DNA of 64,000 nucleotides from Gerris lacustris. Taxonomy: Eukaryota > Arthropoda > Insecta > Hemiptera > Gerridae. The translations under genes were made by a program, and so were the position numbers. Within the stretch, counting starts at the first letter, position 1, and every line of letters starts with the position of its first letter. The notes beneath the pieces were generated by a model, which made no database searches, had not been told where the DNA came from, and saw nothing but the letters and a program-made list of their open reading frames with translations. The stretch spans positions 15,560,562 to 15,624,561 of the forward strand of contig OX578277.1 in NCBI GenBank assembly GCA_951217055.1, given 5' to 3'. Shown piece after piece: positions 10,791 through 23,577 of the stretch.

Positions 10791-12827
10791 GTGTTTGCAT
10801 TATTAAATTTATTTAGGAACAACAATAATTATTATATTAAAGATTTGTATCAGGATGCAGTTAAAAGTTACAAGCGAATTTGCCGGGACAAGGAGAAAGA
10901 ATATTATAGAGCAGCAGTAAGTAACTTGGTTTATCAGAAGGACTCAAAAGTATTTTGGCAAAATCTAAGAAAATTTAAAAGGGCTAAATTCATCATACCT
11001 GCAGTAATTGAGAGTGAGACGTGGAAAGAGTATTTTAAAAATTTACTAAATCCGGTCACTCTTAGCCAGGAAGTTCAATTTGCAATGCCGTGTTACTATA
11101 ATGTTTTACTTGACAACAATTTCACTATGGAGGAACTGGAGTTCTCGTTAAACATAGCCAAAAATGGAAAAGCCCCTGGTGCCGACAGGGTCCCGGTAGA
11201 GTTTTATAGAAATGCTGGTTCACTTTTATGGGAAAGACTTCTGGCGCATTATAATAACATTATAATACGGGTGAGTTCCCGGAAAAATATAAATATTCTA
11301 TAATTTTCCCAATATATAAGAAGGGTGATAATAACCGAGTTCAGAACTACCGCGGTATATCTTTTATCGACGCCATAGCAAAATTATTTTCTTCCCTCGT
11401 TTATCAAAGACTGGTCAAATGGGTGGATGAATTTAAATTGATATCTGAGTATCAAGCCGGCTTTAGAAAAGGGTACTCGACAACAGATAATTTGTTTAAT
11501 CTCATAAGTATCATCAGTATTTTACGGAAAGAAAAGAGAAGATTATATTGTTTTTTCGTTGATTTTAAAGCGGCTTACGACTCGATAAACCGAAATAGTC
11601 TTAGTTACAAACTCAGCAAATTAGGTATTTCATTTAAAATGTTAAATCTATTGAGGAATATGTATCAGAATACTACAGCGGGTGTGTGGTGTAAAGACAG
11701 CGTGTCAGCGAGTTTTGAGACTAAAAACGGATTGCGACAGGGGTGTTTATTGAGCTGTATACTATTCAACCTGTACATCGACGATTTGGTAGAGGTAATA
11801 GGGGGAGGTGTAAAAGTCGGAGATATCGAAGTAAGAATGTTATTGTATGCGGATGACATAGTGATACTAAGTGATGACGTTCAGGTACTTGGACGCATGA
11901 TAAACCGGTTAGAGGATTATTGTAAAAAAATGGAGCCTAACGGTAAATTTAGAAAAATCTGAAATAATGATTTTTAGAAACGGAGGCAAGTTAAAAAAGG
12001 CCGAACGGTGGAAATTCGGTGAAGATCACATTGAAATAGTGAATAGCTACAAGTACCTCGGACTCTCCATAAACAACACTCTAAATTTGAACGGTCATTT
12101 GAAGGACAAATTAAACGTATGTAAAAATATAATTAACAAAACCGATTTGTTTAATAGTGTGGCGAGATCTGTGCTCTGTTACGCCGCCCAGGTATGGGGA
12201 CACGAGAGATACGAGGCTGCAGAAATGTTACTGCGGTTCTTCGTGAAGAAAAGTCTGAAATTGCCGTACAACACACCTAATTATGTCATACATAGGGAAA
12301 CCGGTATCAGCCCGATACATTTTTATACTGTGAAAGTGAGTTTACAATACCTTGAAAAAGTGTTTAGTATGGAAGAGGGCAGATTGCCCCACAAATTAGC
12401 GAGAGTGGTGGCGAATAAATCGTTATGGTGGTTCAATGTTTGGCAGGAGAGAGGGGAGGAGATAGGAGCGAGTTTAGAGGGAGGATTCGGCAACAGGAAT
12501 CGGTGGATCAAGGTGATGTGGAACTGGCTGGAGATCAAGAAAGGTAGTTTTAACGACGAATGTAAACAGAGAATAGAACGGGCTCAATATCATCTGCTGT
12601 ACAAGGAACTGGACCATAACGCTACACCTGACTACATAGGAAATAAGGATGTCGACAAGGTGTCACAAAGATTGATAATGCTCGCAAGGAGCGAAATGCT
12701 CAACCTCAATTGCAAGTTGTGGCTCAGAAATGAGGATTACAACTGTGTCAACTGCAGCAGAAATGTGAGAGAAGACGTCTTTCACTTCATAGGAGTGTGT
12801 CCTAGTCTAAGGCATTATAGGTTATAG
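10791..12827 (+). pseudogene. LINE ORF2: reverse transcriptase and C-terminal domain
   Basis: The reading frame is in three pieces. The first (10791 to about 11300) carries LNIAKNGKAPGADRVPVEFY. The second (about 11280-11958) carries IFPIYKKGDNNR, NYRGISFIDAIAKLF, QAGFRKGYSTTDN, FFVDFKAAYDS (motif A), LRQGCLLSCILFNLYIDD (motif B) and LLYADDIVIL (motif C). The third (11967-12827) has YKYLGLSINN and ends with a CVNC...HFIGVC Cys/His motif. Two frameshifts, near 11285 and 11955, break it. The catalytic Asp residues are intact, so it decayed recently. The clade within the APE-type LINEs was not resolved. Confidence 0.88.
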
Positions 12828-13200
12828 GAAGCATTGTCTAGGTCAGGAATACTTAGATAGGCAGCAGGTTATTGACGTGTTAAATGGTAGCAACTCTTGG
12901 CAATCATTAGCGAAATATTTAAAATTAGCGTTGCCTTATCGCAATATATTAACTCAGGGCCAGGATTATTGGTAGTATCGTATGTTTTCTTTCTAAATGT
13001 ATATAAGCAGTGGCGTACACAGGGGGGGGCCCAAGGGGCCCTGGCCCCCCCCGAAATGATTACATACCTAAGACCCGCCATACACTTAAAACAAAAAAAA
13101 CACAGTAATGACAGATGCATTCGAATTGGCTGTAAATATTTTCCAATAAAAAGAATTAATTAAGTATTATCTTATGGTGTGTATACACATAATCACCCCA

Positions 13201-13720
13201 AATTAGCTCGGCCCGGATTTGCCAATAGAATTAAATTTATTAAACACTATACCGGCCCGACTGTCGGCTGGGCCCGGATTTTGCCGATGGAATCAAATTT
13301 ATTAAACACTATACCGGCCCAACTGTCGGCTGGGCCCGGATTTTGCCGATGGAATTAAATTTATTAAACACTATACCGGCCCGACTGTCGGCTGGGCCCG
13401 GATTTTGCCGATGGAATTAAATTTATTAAACACTATACCGGCCCAACTGTCGGCTGGGCCCGGATTTTGCCGATGGAATCAAATTTATTAAACACTATAC
13501 CGGCCCAACTGTCGGCTGGGCCCGGATTTTGCCGATGGAATTAAATTTATTAAACACTATACCGACCCGACTGTCGGCTGGGCCCGGATTTTGCCGATGG
13601 AATTGAATTTATTAAACACTATACCGGCCCGACTGTCGGCTGGGCCCGCATTTTTGTCGATGAAACTAAAACTATTAAACACTATAGTGGCCCGATTTTG
13701 GCTGGACCGAGATTTTTGCT
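13201..13720. repeat. 62-bp tandem repeat inside the hAT element
   Basis: The unit contains GGCCCGACTGTCGGCTGGGC, GATTTTGCCGATGGAAT and TTATTAAACACTAT. Starts at 13251, 13313 and 13375 give an exact 62-bp period. About eight units are regular, and degenerate relatives continue to about 14220. Units vary by single bases. Confidence 0.93.
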
Positions 13721-14714
13721 GATGGAATTAGATTCATTGAATTTAATTAGGATGCATGAAATAAATCGGCTCATTTGCCGACTAGGCCTTGATTTTTGCC
13801 ATTGGAACTAAAAACATTAAACTTGATCGACCCGGTTTCGGCTGGGCCCGATTTTTCGCCAATTGAATTCAATGATTTTTTTGTGGTTTTAGTCCAGTTC
13901 CGTAGCATAGGTTGCATTATAGGACAGCTTCAATTCATTACGAATCCTAATGCAATGAATTGAATTTGGATTCGTAAAAATAGACTGCTCCGATTGACAG
14001 CTAGGCCCGGATTTTTTGCTATAGAATTAAGTGCATTGAATTGATTAGGATGAGTACAATTAATCGGCCTGATTGCTAGTAGGCCCGATTTTGTCGATGG
14101 AAACTATGCATCAAAATAAATTGGGATGCGTTCAATAATAGACCCGATTGCCGGCTCGGCCTAGGTGTTAAGCACATTAAATTAAATGAGGCCCGAGTCA
14201 ACTCGATCTTTTGCCGATTGAATTAAATTAATTGAATTAAAATATGCACACTAGACTGGCTTGAACGGGAAAATGATGGTTGTGGATTTCAGTAGAAAAT
14301 TTTTGTTTTGGACCAGGATTGTGTGTAGAACGCTACGTGGGTCCTCTTGTCTATGCGGCATTCCCCTCTTGCTGACTCAGGTCGGACTAGTGTTCGTCGA
14401 CATGTAGTGGGAAAACAGAGGCAATATAAATAAATCGGTTTATCATTTTGTGAAAAAACTGATTCATATTGCATAGTAATAGTAAATTTAAATCTAAAAA
14501 CTCAAAAAGCGTTCAGAAAACATTTGATGTTAAATGTCCCATGTAATTACCCAGCGAATGAGCGAATGATTCTTTTGTTTTGCAATAGGTATTTAATTTT
14601 CTTAGAGAAGAATTCTCTTCTAGATAAAAATTTGAAATTCGTATGTGCTCCAAATCCACGTTTGCTTTTGCAGTATGGATCACGTTTTGCTTCCGAGCTT
14701 ACCAAAGGAAACGG

Positions 14715-15615
14715 AAGATATGTGACAGTTCTAAAGAACTAACAATTTTTATGTCTCCGATTTCGAAAATTCCAAGACAGAAATCTGTTCAACATCAGGG
14801 TACAGTTTGGGTCTCGTGTCCACCTGTCCTTCAATTTTTGCGAACCAACATATCTTAAAAGCTATTCGTCCAATTTTATTGAAATTTTGATAGTAGGTCA
14901 TAATTAGCCAGGTTATAACATTGCTGATCCCGTATAAGTTTCAATCTTCTGCACCTATTTATTTCTCTTCTACATTCGCACAGACATACATTTATTTACG
15001 CCTATATCTTCAAAAGTACTCATCTAATTTTTATGAAATTTTAATGGTTTGTTTAAAGTAGCCCGCAGATAACCCAAGAATAATTTCAACCGTCTGCGCT
15101 CTTAAAATATTGCTATAATGATACTTTATTCATGTTAAATTTACTCAATTTTCCCTCCTTTTTTAAATTAGTCAAAATTGGTTTGATTTTTACATGATTT
15201 AAAGTATCAATTTACCAAAATTTAAACAGCGTAGACAGTTTAAATTAATCTGTGAGCTTCTATCAGATAAGTTTTATAAAATCAGATGAATATTTTTGAA
15301 GATAAGGTGTATATAAATGTATGTGTGTGCACTTGTGGAAGAGAAATGGTGGCAGGTGGAGAAATGTGGTGGAGGGAAATGGGACCAGAAGATTGGACCT
15401 TATATAGGACCAACAATGGACTTTTTATATGCTAATTTACTGCCATCCGAAATTCATTAAAATCGAAAAAGTAGTTTTTAAGAATTGTTCGCAATGATTG
15501 AGCGAGAGACAGACTAACAGCCAGAAACGGGATCTAAAATGTCTGATAACTGGAACAGATTTCTGTCTTGGAATTATTGGAATCGGAGACATAATCGTTC
15601 TTTAGAACGATCACA
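14715..15615. repeat. Inverted repeat of a dispersed family inside the hAT element
   Basis: The left arm has TTCTAAAGAACTAA...TATGTCTCCGATTTC. The right arm near 15580-15610 has the reverse complement (GGAGACATAATCGTTCTTTA). The arm sequence (GGTCATAATTAGC, TATCTTCAAAAGTACTCATC) recurs at 9830-10110, 17720-18070 and 47480-47840. Confidence 0.7.
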
Positions 15616-16119
15616 TCACATAGTGAGGTGTTACCTCATAGGATTTTAATTTAATTAAATATGAGGTTAGAAATTGAAATTAGAGTGTTGAAAAGGGGGA
15701 GAAATTACAATTATAATAAATTATGGGGTATGCTAAACCCGCATGTAAGTTTAATTAGGTTAGGCCCTGGGCCCCCCCCGAAAAAATTTTCTGTGTACGC
15801 TACTGTATATAAGTTCATTAATAAAACCAAAAATAAATAATTAAAATAAAGTATTAGTTAAAACAAAATAGAAAAATAAAAATAAATAAATAAAAGAAAT
15901 TAAATCATAATGTATAATAAATTAATAGACGAAGGTTTAGTTTAGTTGTTACTTTGTATTTAATTCGTATAAATGTTATGTGTGTATTATATCCAGATGA
16001 TAATGATATTTATGTTTTTGGTAGATATGTATTTCTATATTTCATTAATTTATTTATTTACTTAGTTATTTATTTATTTATGTTATGCAATTAGTTTAAC
16101 TGTTATCTGTAAATAGTAG

Positions 16120-16945
<826 letters not shown>

Positions 16946-17188
16946 GGATTAAGCCTAAAGGATATTTAGTCTGTATGGCAAGTATGGACATTATAATATA
17001 AGTTAGCACATATATTATGGAAATGTTTGTTTATGTAAGAAGTCCAACTCCAGGTAGACGGCCGTTGGCCATACCTCAAAATGTTTTGCTCTTGATTTAC
17101 TTGAAATGTTCTTTATATTCTATGAATAAACATTATTATTATTATTATTATTATTATAAGTATTATTTAATTTAAATTCTGTTTCAAG

Positions 17189-17361
17189 TGCTGTAAGTGT
17201 GGTAGTATTATTAGGTATGATGGATAATGACAATACAACCGGAGTATTTGGCATTTCCCTTAATACAGATGAGGATATTATTATTCATCCTCGATACGAC
17301 AAACCTACTTTCGACTATGACGTATGTCTTTACAGGCTTAACTTACCCATTCCATTCAGCC
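17189..17361 (+). CDS. S1-family protease copy A, exon with catalytic Asp
   Basis: The 173-nt exon is bounded by AG before 17189 and GT at 17362. It encodes VVVLLGMMDNDNTTGVF, IIIHPRYDKP and DYDVCLYRL; the first Asp of DVCLYRL aligns with chymotrypsin Asp102. The first nt completes a split codon from 1753, and the last nt is the first base of a Gln codon finished at 17509. Six residues differ from copy B. Confidence 0.88.
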
Positions 17362-17508
17362 GTAAGTATAAAAAAATGGCTAATTGATAGTTATCTAGTA
17401 GTGAAGAAATTTATAAATAGAGTAGAATTTTGTAAATATTTATATATATTATGGGTCATCTAAGTGTTTTACATTGTTATTTATCTATTAATTCATTTAT
17501 TTTTTTAG

Positions 17509-17616
17509 AATATCCGTACATCAAACCAATATCTCTACCATCATTATCAATGAGTAATGTTTCTTATCTAGACAATTACATTGGTACTATTTCAGGATGG
17601 GGAGCAATAAACGAAG
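17509..17616 (+). CDS. S1-family protease copy A, SGWG exon
   Basis: The 108-nt exon has acceptor TTTTTTAG and donor GTATTG. It encodes PYIKPISLPS and GTISGWGAINE, the usual strand preceding the autolysis-loop region of S1 proteases. Three residues differ from copy B (Pro/Thr, Ser/Gly, Ile/Met). Confidence 0.87.
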
Positions 17617-17699
17617 GTATTGTTTTTTTTAATTGTTTTTTTCTTTTTAATTAATGGCTTCCTATTTTTATTGTTATAACAAAAAAGTATTTCTTTTGA

Positions 17700-18080
17700 G
17701 CTATGTAATAGTTCAGAACATTTTTTACGTCTCCGATTTCAAAATTTTTAAGACAGGTCCGTTTCAGACTTTCAGACATCAGAGAACATTATTGGTCCTA
17801 TGTCTGTCCGTCGCTCAATTTTTGTGAACCGACATATCTTAAGGTCATAATTAGCTGCTTGTTGGTCCCATATAAGTTTCAACCTTCTGCTCCCATTTTT
17901 TTTCTCTTCTACATGCCCAAAAACATACATTTTTTACGCACATATCTGCAAAGTACTCATCTGATTTTTATGACTATTGGATGCTTTGTCAAAAGTAGCC
18001 TTTAGATAGCCCCAGATTAATTTCAACAGTCTGCAGTATTTAAATTTTGTTACATTGATTCTTCAATTCATGTAAAAAAT
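17700..18080. repeat. Dispersed repeat in protease intron
   Basis: It contains ACGTCTCCGATTTC, GTCCTATGTCTGTCCGTCGC and TGGTCCCATATAAGTTTCAA, shared with 47480-47840 (copy B) and with repeats at 9830-10110 and 14740-15110. The insertion predates the gene duplication because both copies carry it in the same intron. Confidence 0.75.
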
Positions 18081-18515
18081 CAAAACAATTTTGAAAGGAT
18101 AAAAGAACGGGAGGAAAATGAAATAAATTTGAAAATAAAAGGTTGTAAAAGCGTAAAATCATTAAAGCATACGGAATAGGACGCAAGAAAGCAATGTGCC
18201 ACACTAATTGTCAGACTATTTTTTATCTAGATCCATAGTACAATGGTAGAAAGTCAGTCAAGTTCCTCATTCTTCATCTATTCTCTTTCCAAAACCTCTC
18301 AGGTAGAGCGATTTTCACCGCGGCCTTTAAATTAAATAAAGACAGACGCATTTCTTGTGTTATTACAAAAAATATTATGAGTAGATTGATTGAGCGCTGT
18401 ATGATCTTTACTTTCAAATTCACCACTCTACATATTTTTGCATCTATCCTAAAAACCACAAAAATTATTATTTTTAACATAATTGCATAAATTATTTCTT
18501 TTATTTATTTTTTAG

Positions 18516-18670
18516 CTCAAAATTTTCCTATTACTCTACAATGGGCGCCTGCTCATATAATGCCTCATGCTCAGTGTGTAGAGTTCACAAAAAATTCTTA
18601 CAGACAGCCACCAGTCACGGAAAACATGATCTGCATTGATAAGACCGTTTTTTATACTGGCTCGTGTTAT
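18516..18670 (+). CDS. S1-family protease copy A, exon before catalytic Ser
   Basis: The 155-nt exon has acceptor TTTTTTAG and donor GTAAGA. It encodes APAHIMPHAQCVEF, NMICID and, at its end, TGSCY, which joins GDSGGP in the next exon. Gly is therefore at position 189 where trypsins have Asp. The Cys pair expected in this region (CVEF, ICID) is present. Four residues differ from copy B. Confidence 0.88.
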
Positions 18671-18815
18671 GTAAGACACCAATGAATCAAGATTTTTTAA
18701 GATTTTTATCAGTAATTTAATAAAATAATGCTTAATATCAATTACCACAAACATATAAGGTGTTAGGCGTATTTGTTGAATATATTGTAAAGATAATTAA
18801 ATAAATATATTTCAG

Positions 18816-19034
18816 GGTGATAGCGGTGGTCCTTTAGCAGTGACAACAAATGACGGAGTTCTAAGAGTTGTTGGAGTTAGTTCATGGATTTCATACGGAT
18901 GCGACAGTACACACCCAGTTAAATATACTTACCTGGGAAGCTCGGATATACTCTCATGGATCATTACTACTACAGGGATTCAGCCTGATAAAGATGTCAC
19001 AAGGGAAGAAGATAGAAAGAAGAAGAAGGGATAG
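18816..19034 (+). CDS. S1-family protease copy A, final exon with catalytic Ser
   Basis: The 219-nt exon starts directly with GDSGGP (catalytic Ser) after acceptor ATTTCAG. It has SSWISYGC, in which Ser214 and Trp215 are conserved, residue 216 is Ile instead of Gly, and Cys220 is present. It ends in a charged tail, REEDRKKKKG, before TAG. A LINE remnant begins almost immediately downstream. Two residues differ from copy B. Confidence 0.88.
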   Translation, partial: GDSGGPLAVTTNDGVLRVVGVSSWISYGCDSTHPVKYTYLGSSDILSWIITTTGIQPDKDVTREEDRKKKKG

Positions 19035-19049
19035 AAGTACTGCAATATT

Positions 19050-19560
19050 AAAAAATATAAAACTCCAGGATGCAATTCGGTTTCTTATGTATTTTACAAA
19101 AACCTACCGCACAACTGGATTCTCTCTATAGTAAACTTATTCAATAAAATCATAGCCACAGAAAATATACCCAAATATTGGTCTCAAATTCAAACCATTA
19201 TGAATTACAAGAAAAATAACATATATGACCCCAATAATTACAGAGATATTTCCCTTGTTAACTGCATAACAAAAGGGTCCACTCACATTATACACAACAG
19301 AATTAACATGTGTGGGAAGAAAACAATGTCCTCCCCGAGTGTCAATACCACTTCAGGAAAAACCAATTGACACTTGACAATGTATTTACCTTAAATGTGC
19401 TGATACAATACCATATCAGGCTACACTGGAGATCTGTTTTTGTTACATTACATTGATTTTAAAGTCTCCTTTGATTCCTTAAGCCATAGTTACTTTTTAA
19501 TAAATTACAGACTTTCGGACAAAGTGCAAATAATAATTAGCATAATTGAATTTTTATACA
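19050..19560 (+). pseudogene. LINE reverse-transcriptase remnant next to protease stop codon
   Basis: Broken frames give IPKYWSQIQTIMNYKKNN, DPNNYRDISLVNCI, LTLDNVFTLNVLIQY and FKVSFDSLSHSYFL, the pattern of RT blocks around motif A. The same remnant is at 48815-49290, with a different internal deletion. It was in place before the gene duplication. Confidence 0.7.
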
Positions 19561-20249
19561 AAAAAAGCACAAATGTAAGTTAAAATTAAAATTTGAGCAA
19601 GAAATAATACAAATATCACTAAAAGTGTTTTAAAAGGTGAAATCTCCGCCCTGTGTTATTTAATTTATTTATAAATTTGTTTATTTTTACTTTTATTTTT
19701 CCCGTATTTATAAAAATTTTATGAGATTTAAAAATCAAAGTTGAGTTTGTAAACCATAATTATACAAATAATTTTTACTTTGTTCAAATAATTTAATGTG
19801 AATCTTTTTATTTGTATTATTTTCACTTAAGAATTGAGTATTATTTAGCAGTTGAAAAGCAAATTATGTTGTTATACTGTGTTACAAAATGTGTATGTTA
19901 GTGTATTATCATGGTGGTGGTGTGGCCCAAACTCTAATATATAAAATACCTTATTTGTATTTAAAACAATAAAACCTAATAATGTGTAGCATTCTTGTTT
20001 ATACTTAATAATGTTCTGAAACTTAAATCCACAAGTTTGGTTTTTACTTTATACTGTCACTTTCTTTGAGTTATTATTATTCCATAAGTATTCAAATATA
20101 ATATAATAGTTAGACCAAATATGATGTTTGACATGTTTGGCCTAAATTTGCCGACATCAGGTTTGCGCAAAATGTTTGATCGTGTGGGGGGCCTTTAGAA
20201 GGGTTGAGTGAGAGATGTGATAGATTTCCATTACTTATAACTTCATTTT
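19561..20249. other. 3' flank shared with copy B
   Basis: It matches 49291-49954, including GGTGGTGGTGTGGCCCAAAC and GGGGGGCCTTTAGAAGGG. Similarity ends at CATTACTTATAAC, after which copy A has the MITE 20250-20441 and copy B has a hAT element. No gene is visible. Confidence 0.65.
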
Positions 20250-20441
20250 TTACGATTTTGGTAGTATTTTGGTAGTGCTGGGATTTGAACCACAGGCCTC
20301 TATATATATTGAGGCCTGTGGTTCAAATCCCAGCGCTGGAGTGTATTTTTCTCTGTCTGTTTCCCGTAGTTAATAATAATTATAATTTGATTTAAATTAA
20401 AACTTAATCTTTCCGTAGTATGAATACTACCAAAATCGTAA
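20250..20441. mobile_element. Small inverted-repeat element with a pol III B-box-like hairpin
   Basis: The ends TTACGATTTTGGTAGTATT and its reverse complement (20423-20441) form 19-bp terminal repeats. In the centre, about 23-bp arms (20278-20300 and 20311-20333) with a 10-bp TA spacer form a hairpin. Each arm contains GGTTCAAATCC on one strand, a match to the tRNA B box. Part of the same sequence recurs at 35871-35948 beside the assembly gap. Confidence 0.7.
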
Positions 20442-21312
20442 AATATGAATTATTAATTTACTTTATCATTACTTAAATATTTTTTTATTATAATTATTTT
20501 ACTATATAAATCGCCAGGAAGTGTAGTCACTGGACTATTTCTTCTTCACGTTGCTCCCGCCATGTTAAACAATAACATCATTATCACTTGTTACAATGAA
20601 ATTATGTGTAGTTGTGTTATTCAATAACAAATTTAAAACAAAAAAAAAAAAAAAAAAATGGATCAAAAATCGGTTCGAGACGACTCAGACTAACTTTCTC
20701 ATATTTATTATAATAAATAAAAACTTCTATTCATTTTGTCATTAATTTATAATCTTTCATTTGCATGATGAAATCGTCAATTATGTGCATAATTTATTAT
20801 TTAGTCAGCATAATTGTATTATAATCTATGTTTGATTTTTTTATAAATACTCGCATAAAATTTATTTAAATATTTCATATCTACTTTATGATTCATATTG
20901 TTATTGTATAATGATATATACGTTGATTCTAAAAATTCTCTTTTTTTGTAACTTTTTCATTATATAAAATTTTAGTATTATCAAAATTTATTTTATGATT
21001 TTCTACTACTACAGACTAACTTACTCATATACGTACTACTAAGCCCAATGTTTTCCATTTATTAGTTTTCAAAGGTACATATAATTATTATTGAACATTT
21101 CATCAAAATTTATCATAAAAATAACTTCTCGGTGGGGAATTGAACTCGGTATTTCTCTATCCTAGTTTAAAACTTTTTTCTCAGGAACTAAATTTTTCCC
21201 AGAAAAGGGATAATATATGGTTAGATTCGTATTTAGATGGGCTATATTTTAATCAAAATCGTCAGAACCGTTTTCGAGAAAAATATTTTTCACGTTTTTT
21301 CAGAGTTTTTGG
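20442..21312. other. AT-rich DNA, no gene seen
   Basis: There is an A-run near 20640-20658. A GGTGGGGAATTGAACTCGG stretch near 21131 resembles part of the 220-bp repeat at 34763-35200. Nothing coding is recognisable. Confidence 0.5.
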
Positions 21313-21961
21313 GGGGTAGCGCCCCCAAATTTGGAGCTAAAAATAATTTATAGATTTAGCCTCGGGATATGATTTTTTTGAACATGTATGCCAAATTTCG
21401 TCAAAATCGTTAAAACTTTAGGCTCCAGGCGTCTGCACAGACGGCAGGCAGACATTTTTTAAAAATCACTCTTTTTGGGACCTCAAAACCAGAGTGAATT
21501 CATCAAAATTTCAAAATCGAATTTTCGCTCCACCAATACTTTCTCTTTATACGAGAAAGAAAAAATGGCTATGTGGAATTTAATTAAAAAATAAAATTAT
21601 GGTGAATAATGAAGAAAAGAACATGGAAAATCATTTATGTATATTATATTCTTATAATGTATATTACAATATTACTCTTATATACCAATTCTGTGAAGAA
21701 TCATCTACCTCTGTGCTGCTAGGGTTAGTATAAATACCTGCTGAATCAGAGGTCTGTGGGTCGAGACTCGTTTAAGTGAAAGATTTTTTACATGTAAATT
21801 AACTGCCGACAAAAGCTGGTGCTGGCAGTTGATTTACCTATAAAAAACCTTTCACCTAGACGAGTTTCGAATCACAAACTTTGTTACATGCAATTTCGTT
21901 ACATCCAAGCCAATTTACTCTACCGCGCCTAAAGAAATTTACTTTATCACTTCACATAGGT
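21313..21961 (+). repeat. Second copy of the TAGCGCCCCCAAATTTGG dispersed repeat
   Basis: Counterpart of 8771-9414, in the same order and orientation. It carries an insertion near 21437-21450 (GCACAGACGGCAGGCAGAC) that is absent from the first copy. Confidence 0.75.
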
Positions 21962-22640
21962 ATAGGGGAGAGTCGGACAATACCGGGTACCTCGATATTT
22001 CCCTGATTAGTGCTTCTATCGGAAAACAATAAAGCTATTAGCGGTAGCCATTCTGTGCAGCTGGAGAGAAAAACAGCATCGGTGTCACGTATTTTTATAC
22101 TCAGAACGTTTTTAGTGAACAAGTTTTTAATGTGGTTACTTTTGTCTACTGAGTTTCAATTGCTATAACATTTTCTCAAGAAAGAGGTAAGTGCGCACTT
22201 TAATTAAGCATATTTTACTGGATATTTTCACTCTTATTTCATACACCTAGAGCGAGGCCTAACCTACCCACGTCATATTGAACTCAACAAGTAACTGTTG
22301 GGTTAAACCGGGTACCAAGGTCAGGGCAAAACAGGGTACCCGGTTTTTCCCTCCACTTTAGGAAATTATGTAAAATTAATTCAGATGAAGACAGCTCTGA
22401 GGAAGCTTGCATACTTTGCAATGAATTGTATACACTATCTCGATCAAAAGAAGAGTGGTTTTAATGTATTTCCTGTCGCAGTTGGGCTTATAGGAGTATG
22501 AGGGTTGTACTAATACGATTCTCTTGTGTGTGACATTGGTCCTTAGCTGAGTTGCCCTAAATTTGTGTTTTTTTAGTTTGTCTTTTATAAATCAGTTTTA
22601 AGGATTTTTTCGAGCAATACTTATATATGCTGAATAAAAA
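21962..22640 (+). mobile_element. Pogo-like element remnant
   Basis: It begins GGGGAGAGTCGGACAATACC after TA. It then shares TTAGCGGTAGCC and AGCTGGAGAGAAAAACAGCA with 9490-9530. Internal CCGGGTACC motifs occur near 22308 and 22338. Its last part (22570-22612) matches 46310-46350 of copy B. No matching right terminus is present here. Confidence 0.6.
22384..22510 (+). pseudogene. Cys-rich C-terminal fragment of a pogo/jerky-like transposase
   Basis: The frame reads EDSSEEACILCNELY, SRSKEEWF, a stop, then CISCRSWAYR. A C-x2-C...W..C-x2-C...WAH-like cluster is the usual PHD-like tail of insect pogo-type transposases. The short length and the stop show it is a remnant. The assignment rests on motif pattern only. 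Confidence 0.5.
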
Positions 22641-23419
22641 TACTTATATATATGTCCGTAAGTAGATGGTAGATGCCCCTATTTATTTAATTCTTATTTT
22701 TAGGTAGGTCAATTTGGGTATAAATAGTACAAGTTAACAACTCATAGTAGTTAGAACTGGCTATATTTCGTCCCCCTCCGGGACATAGTCAATCCTATAT
22801 CATCATTAATAATATTTATAAACTCTTTGTGTCCATAGGGGTAAATAAAAAACTCATTTATAAGTTATGAGGTAATATTTCGTTCCTAAGTTTGGAACAT
22901 CTTCTAACCTGAAAATTTTTATATTTCAACAATTACCTTTTCAATACAATCTTAAATACACAAAATAATTAGTTCAATAATCAATGTGGATAGTATACAA
23001 AATTAATTACATTTACTGTCGAGCGAAGCTTGAGACAGTAAATGTAATTGCCGCGGTAAAGAAAAAACTCATTTCACAGCCTAGTAACATAATATACTAT
23101 TAAAATAGGTTGAGTAAGAAAAATAATAGAACAGAGGCAAAATTACGATTCTATCTTCTTATCTAGTTATTTTTGCATATAAGACTTTTGTGGCTTTAGG
23201 AATTGCCCAAGAGACCGGATTTTTTACACTTATAACGATTAGAAATACAATCACTGTGACAATTGCACTGTTGAAATCCCTGGCCTCCTATGTGAGGTTC
23301 CCGTCTAGCACACAAAAACAGAAATCTAACTAAATCAAAACATGAAAGATCTGGAGTCACAAAGCTATAATAGTCAGACAGAAGTTTAGTGTGTTTTACA
23401 GTCAGTGAATTACATATTA
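22641..23419. other. Noncoding region with a small hairpin
   Basis: A hairpin at about 23006-23050 pairs TTACATTTACTGTC with GACAGTAAATGTAA around GAGCGAAGCTT, followed by GCCGCGGTAAAGAAAAAAC. A related, longer hairpin lies at 44868-44978. The rest shows no recognised feature; the - strand frame 23196-23447 has no recognisable domain. Confidence 0.5.
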
Positions 23420-23577
23420 TGTCTAGATAGGGGGTGACATCTCCCACTTTTATATCACTTTAACCACTTTGAAGTAAAACATTTTTCGTAATATCTAGAT
23501 AAAGTGTGACATCTCCCACTCTTATATCACTTTAACCACTTTAAAGTAAAACATTTTTCATAATATCTAGATAAAGT
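23420..23577. repeat. 77-bp tandem repeat, two copies
   Basis: GTGACATCTCCCACT, ATATCACTTTAACCACTTT and AATATCTAGATA recur with a 77-bp offset (23432 and 23509). A few substitutions separate the copies. Confidence 0.88.

Larger units (their letters stand above)
13008..15805. mobile_element. Non-autonomous hAT-like element, 8-bp TSD
   Basis: The ends are CAGTGGCGTACACAG on the left and the inverted CTGTGTACGCTACTG on the right. The flanks are TATATAAG on both sides (13000-13007 and 15806-15813), a perfect 8-bp duplication as made by hAT transposases. No transposase frame was found. The interior is a 62-bp tandem array and an inverted-repeat region. It is nested in the LINE 3' region. Confidence 0.9.

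Noticed and set aside
13201..13720. CRISPR-like array
   Set aside because: Whole 62-bp units repeat without unique spacers, inside a hAT element in a eukaryotic context.
21962..22640. A functional zinc-finger gene from the Cys-rich stretch
   Set aside because: A stop interrupts the motif and the surroundings are transposon termini; it is a transposase remnant at most.
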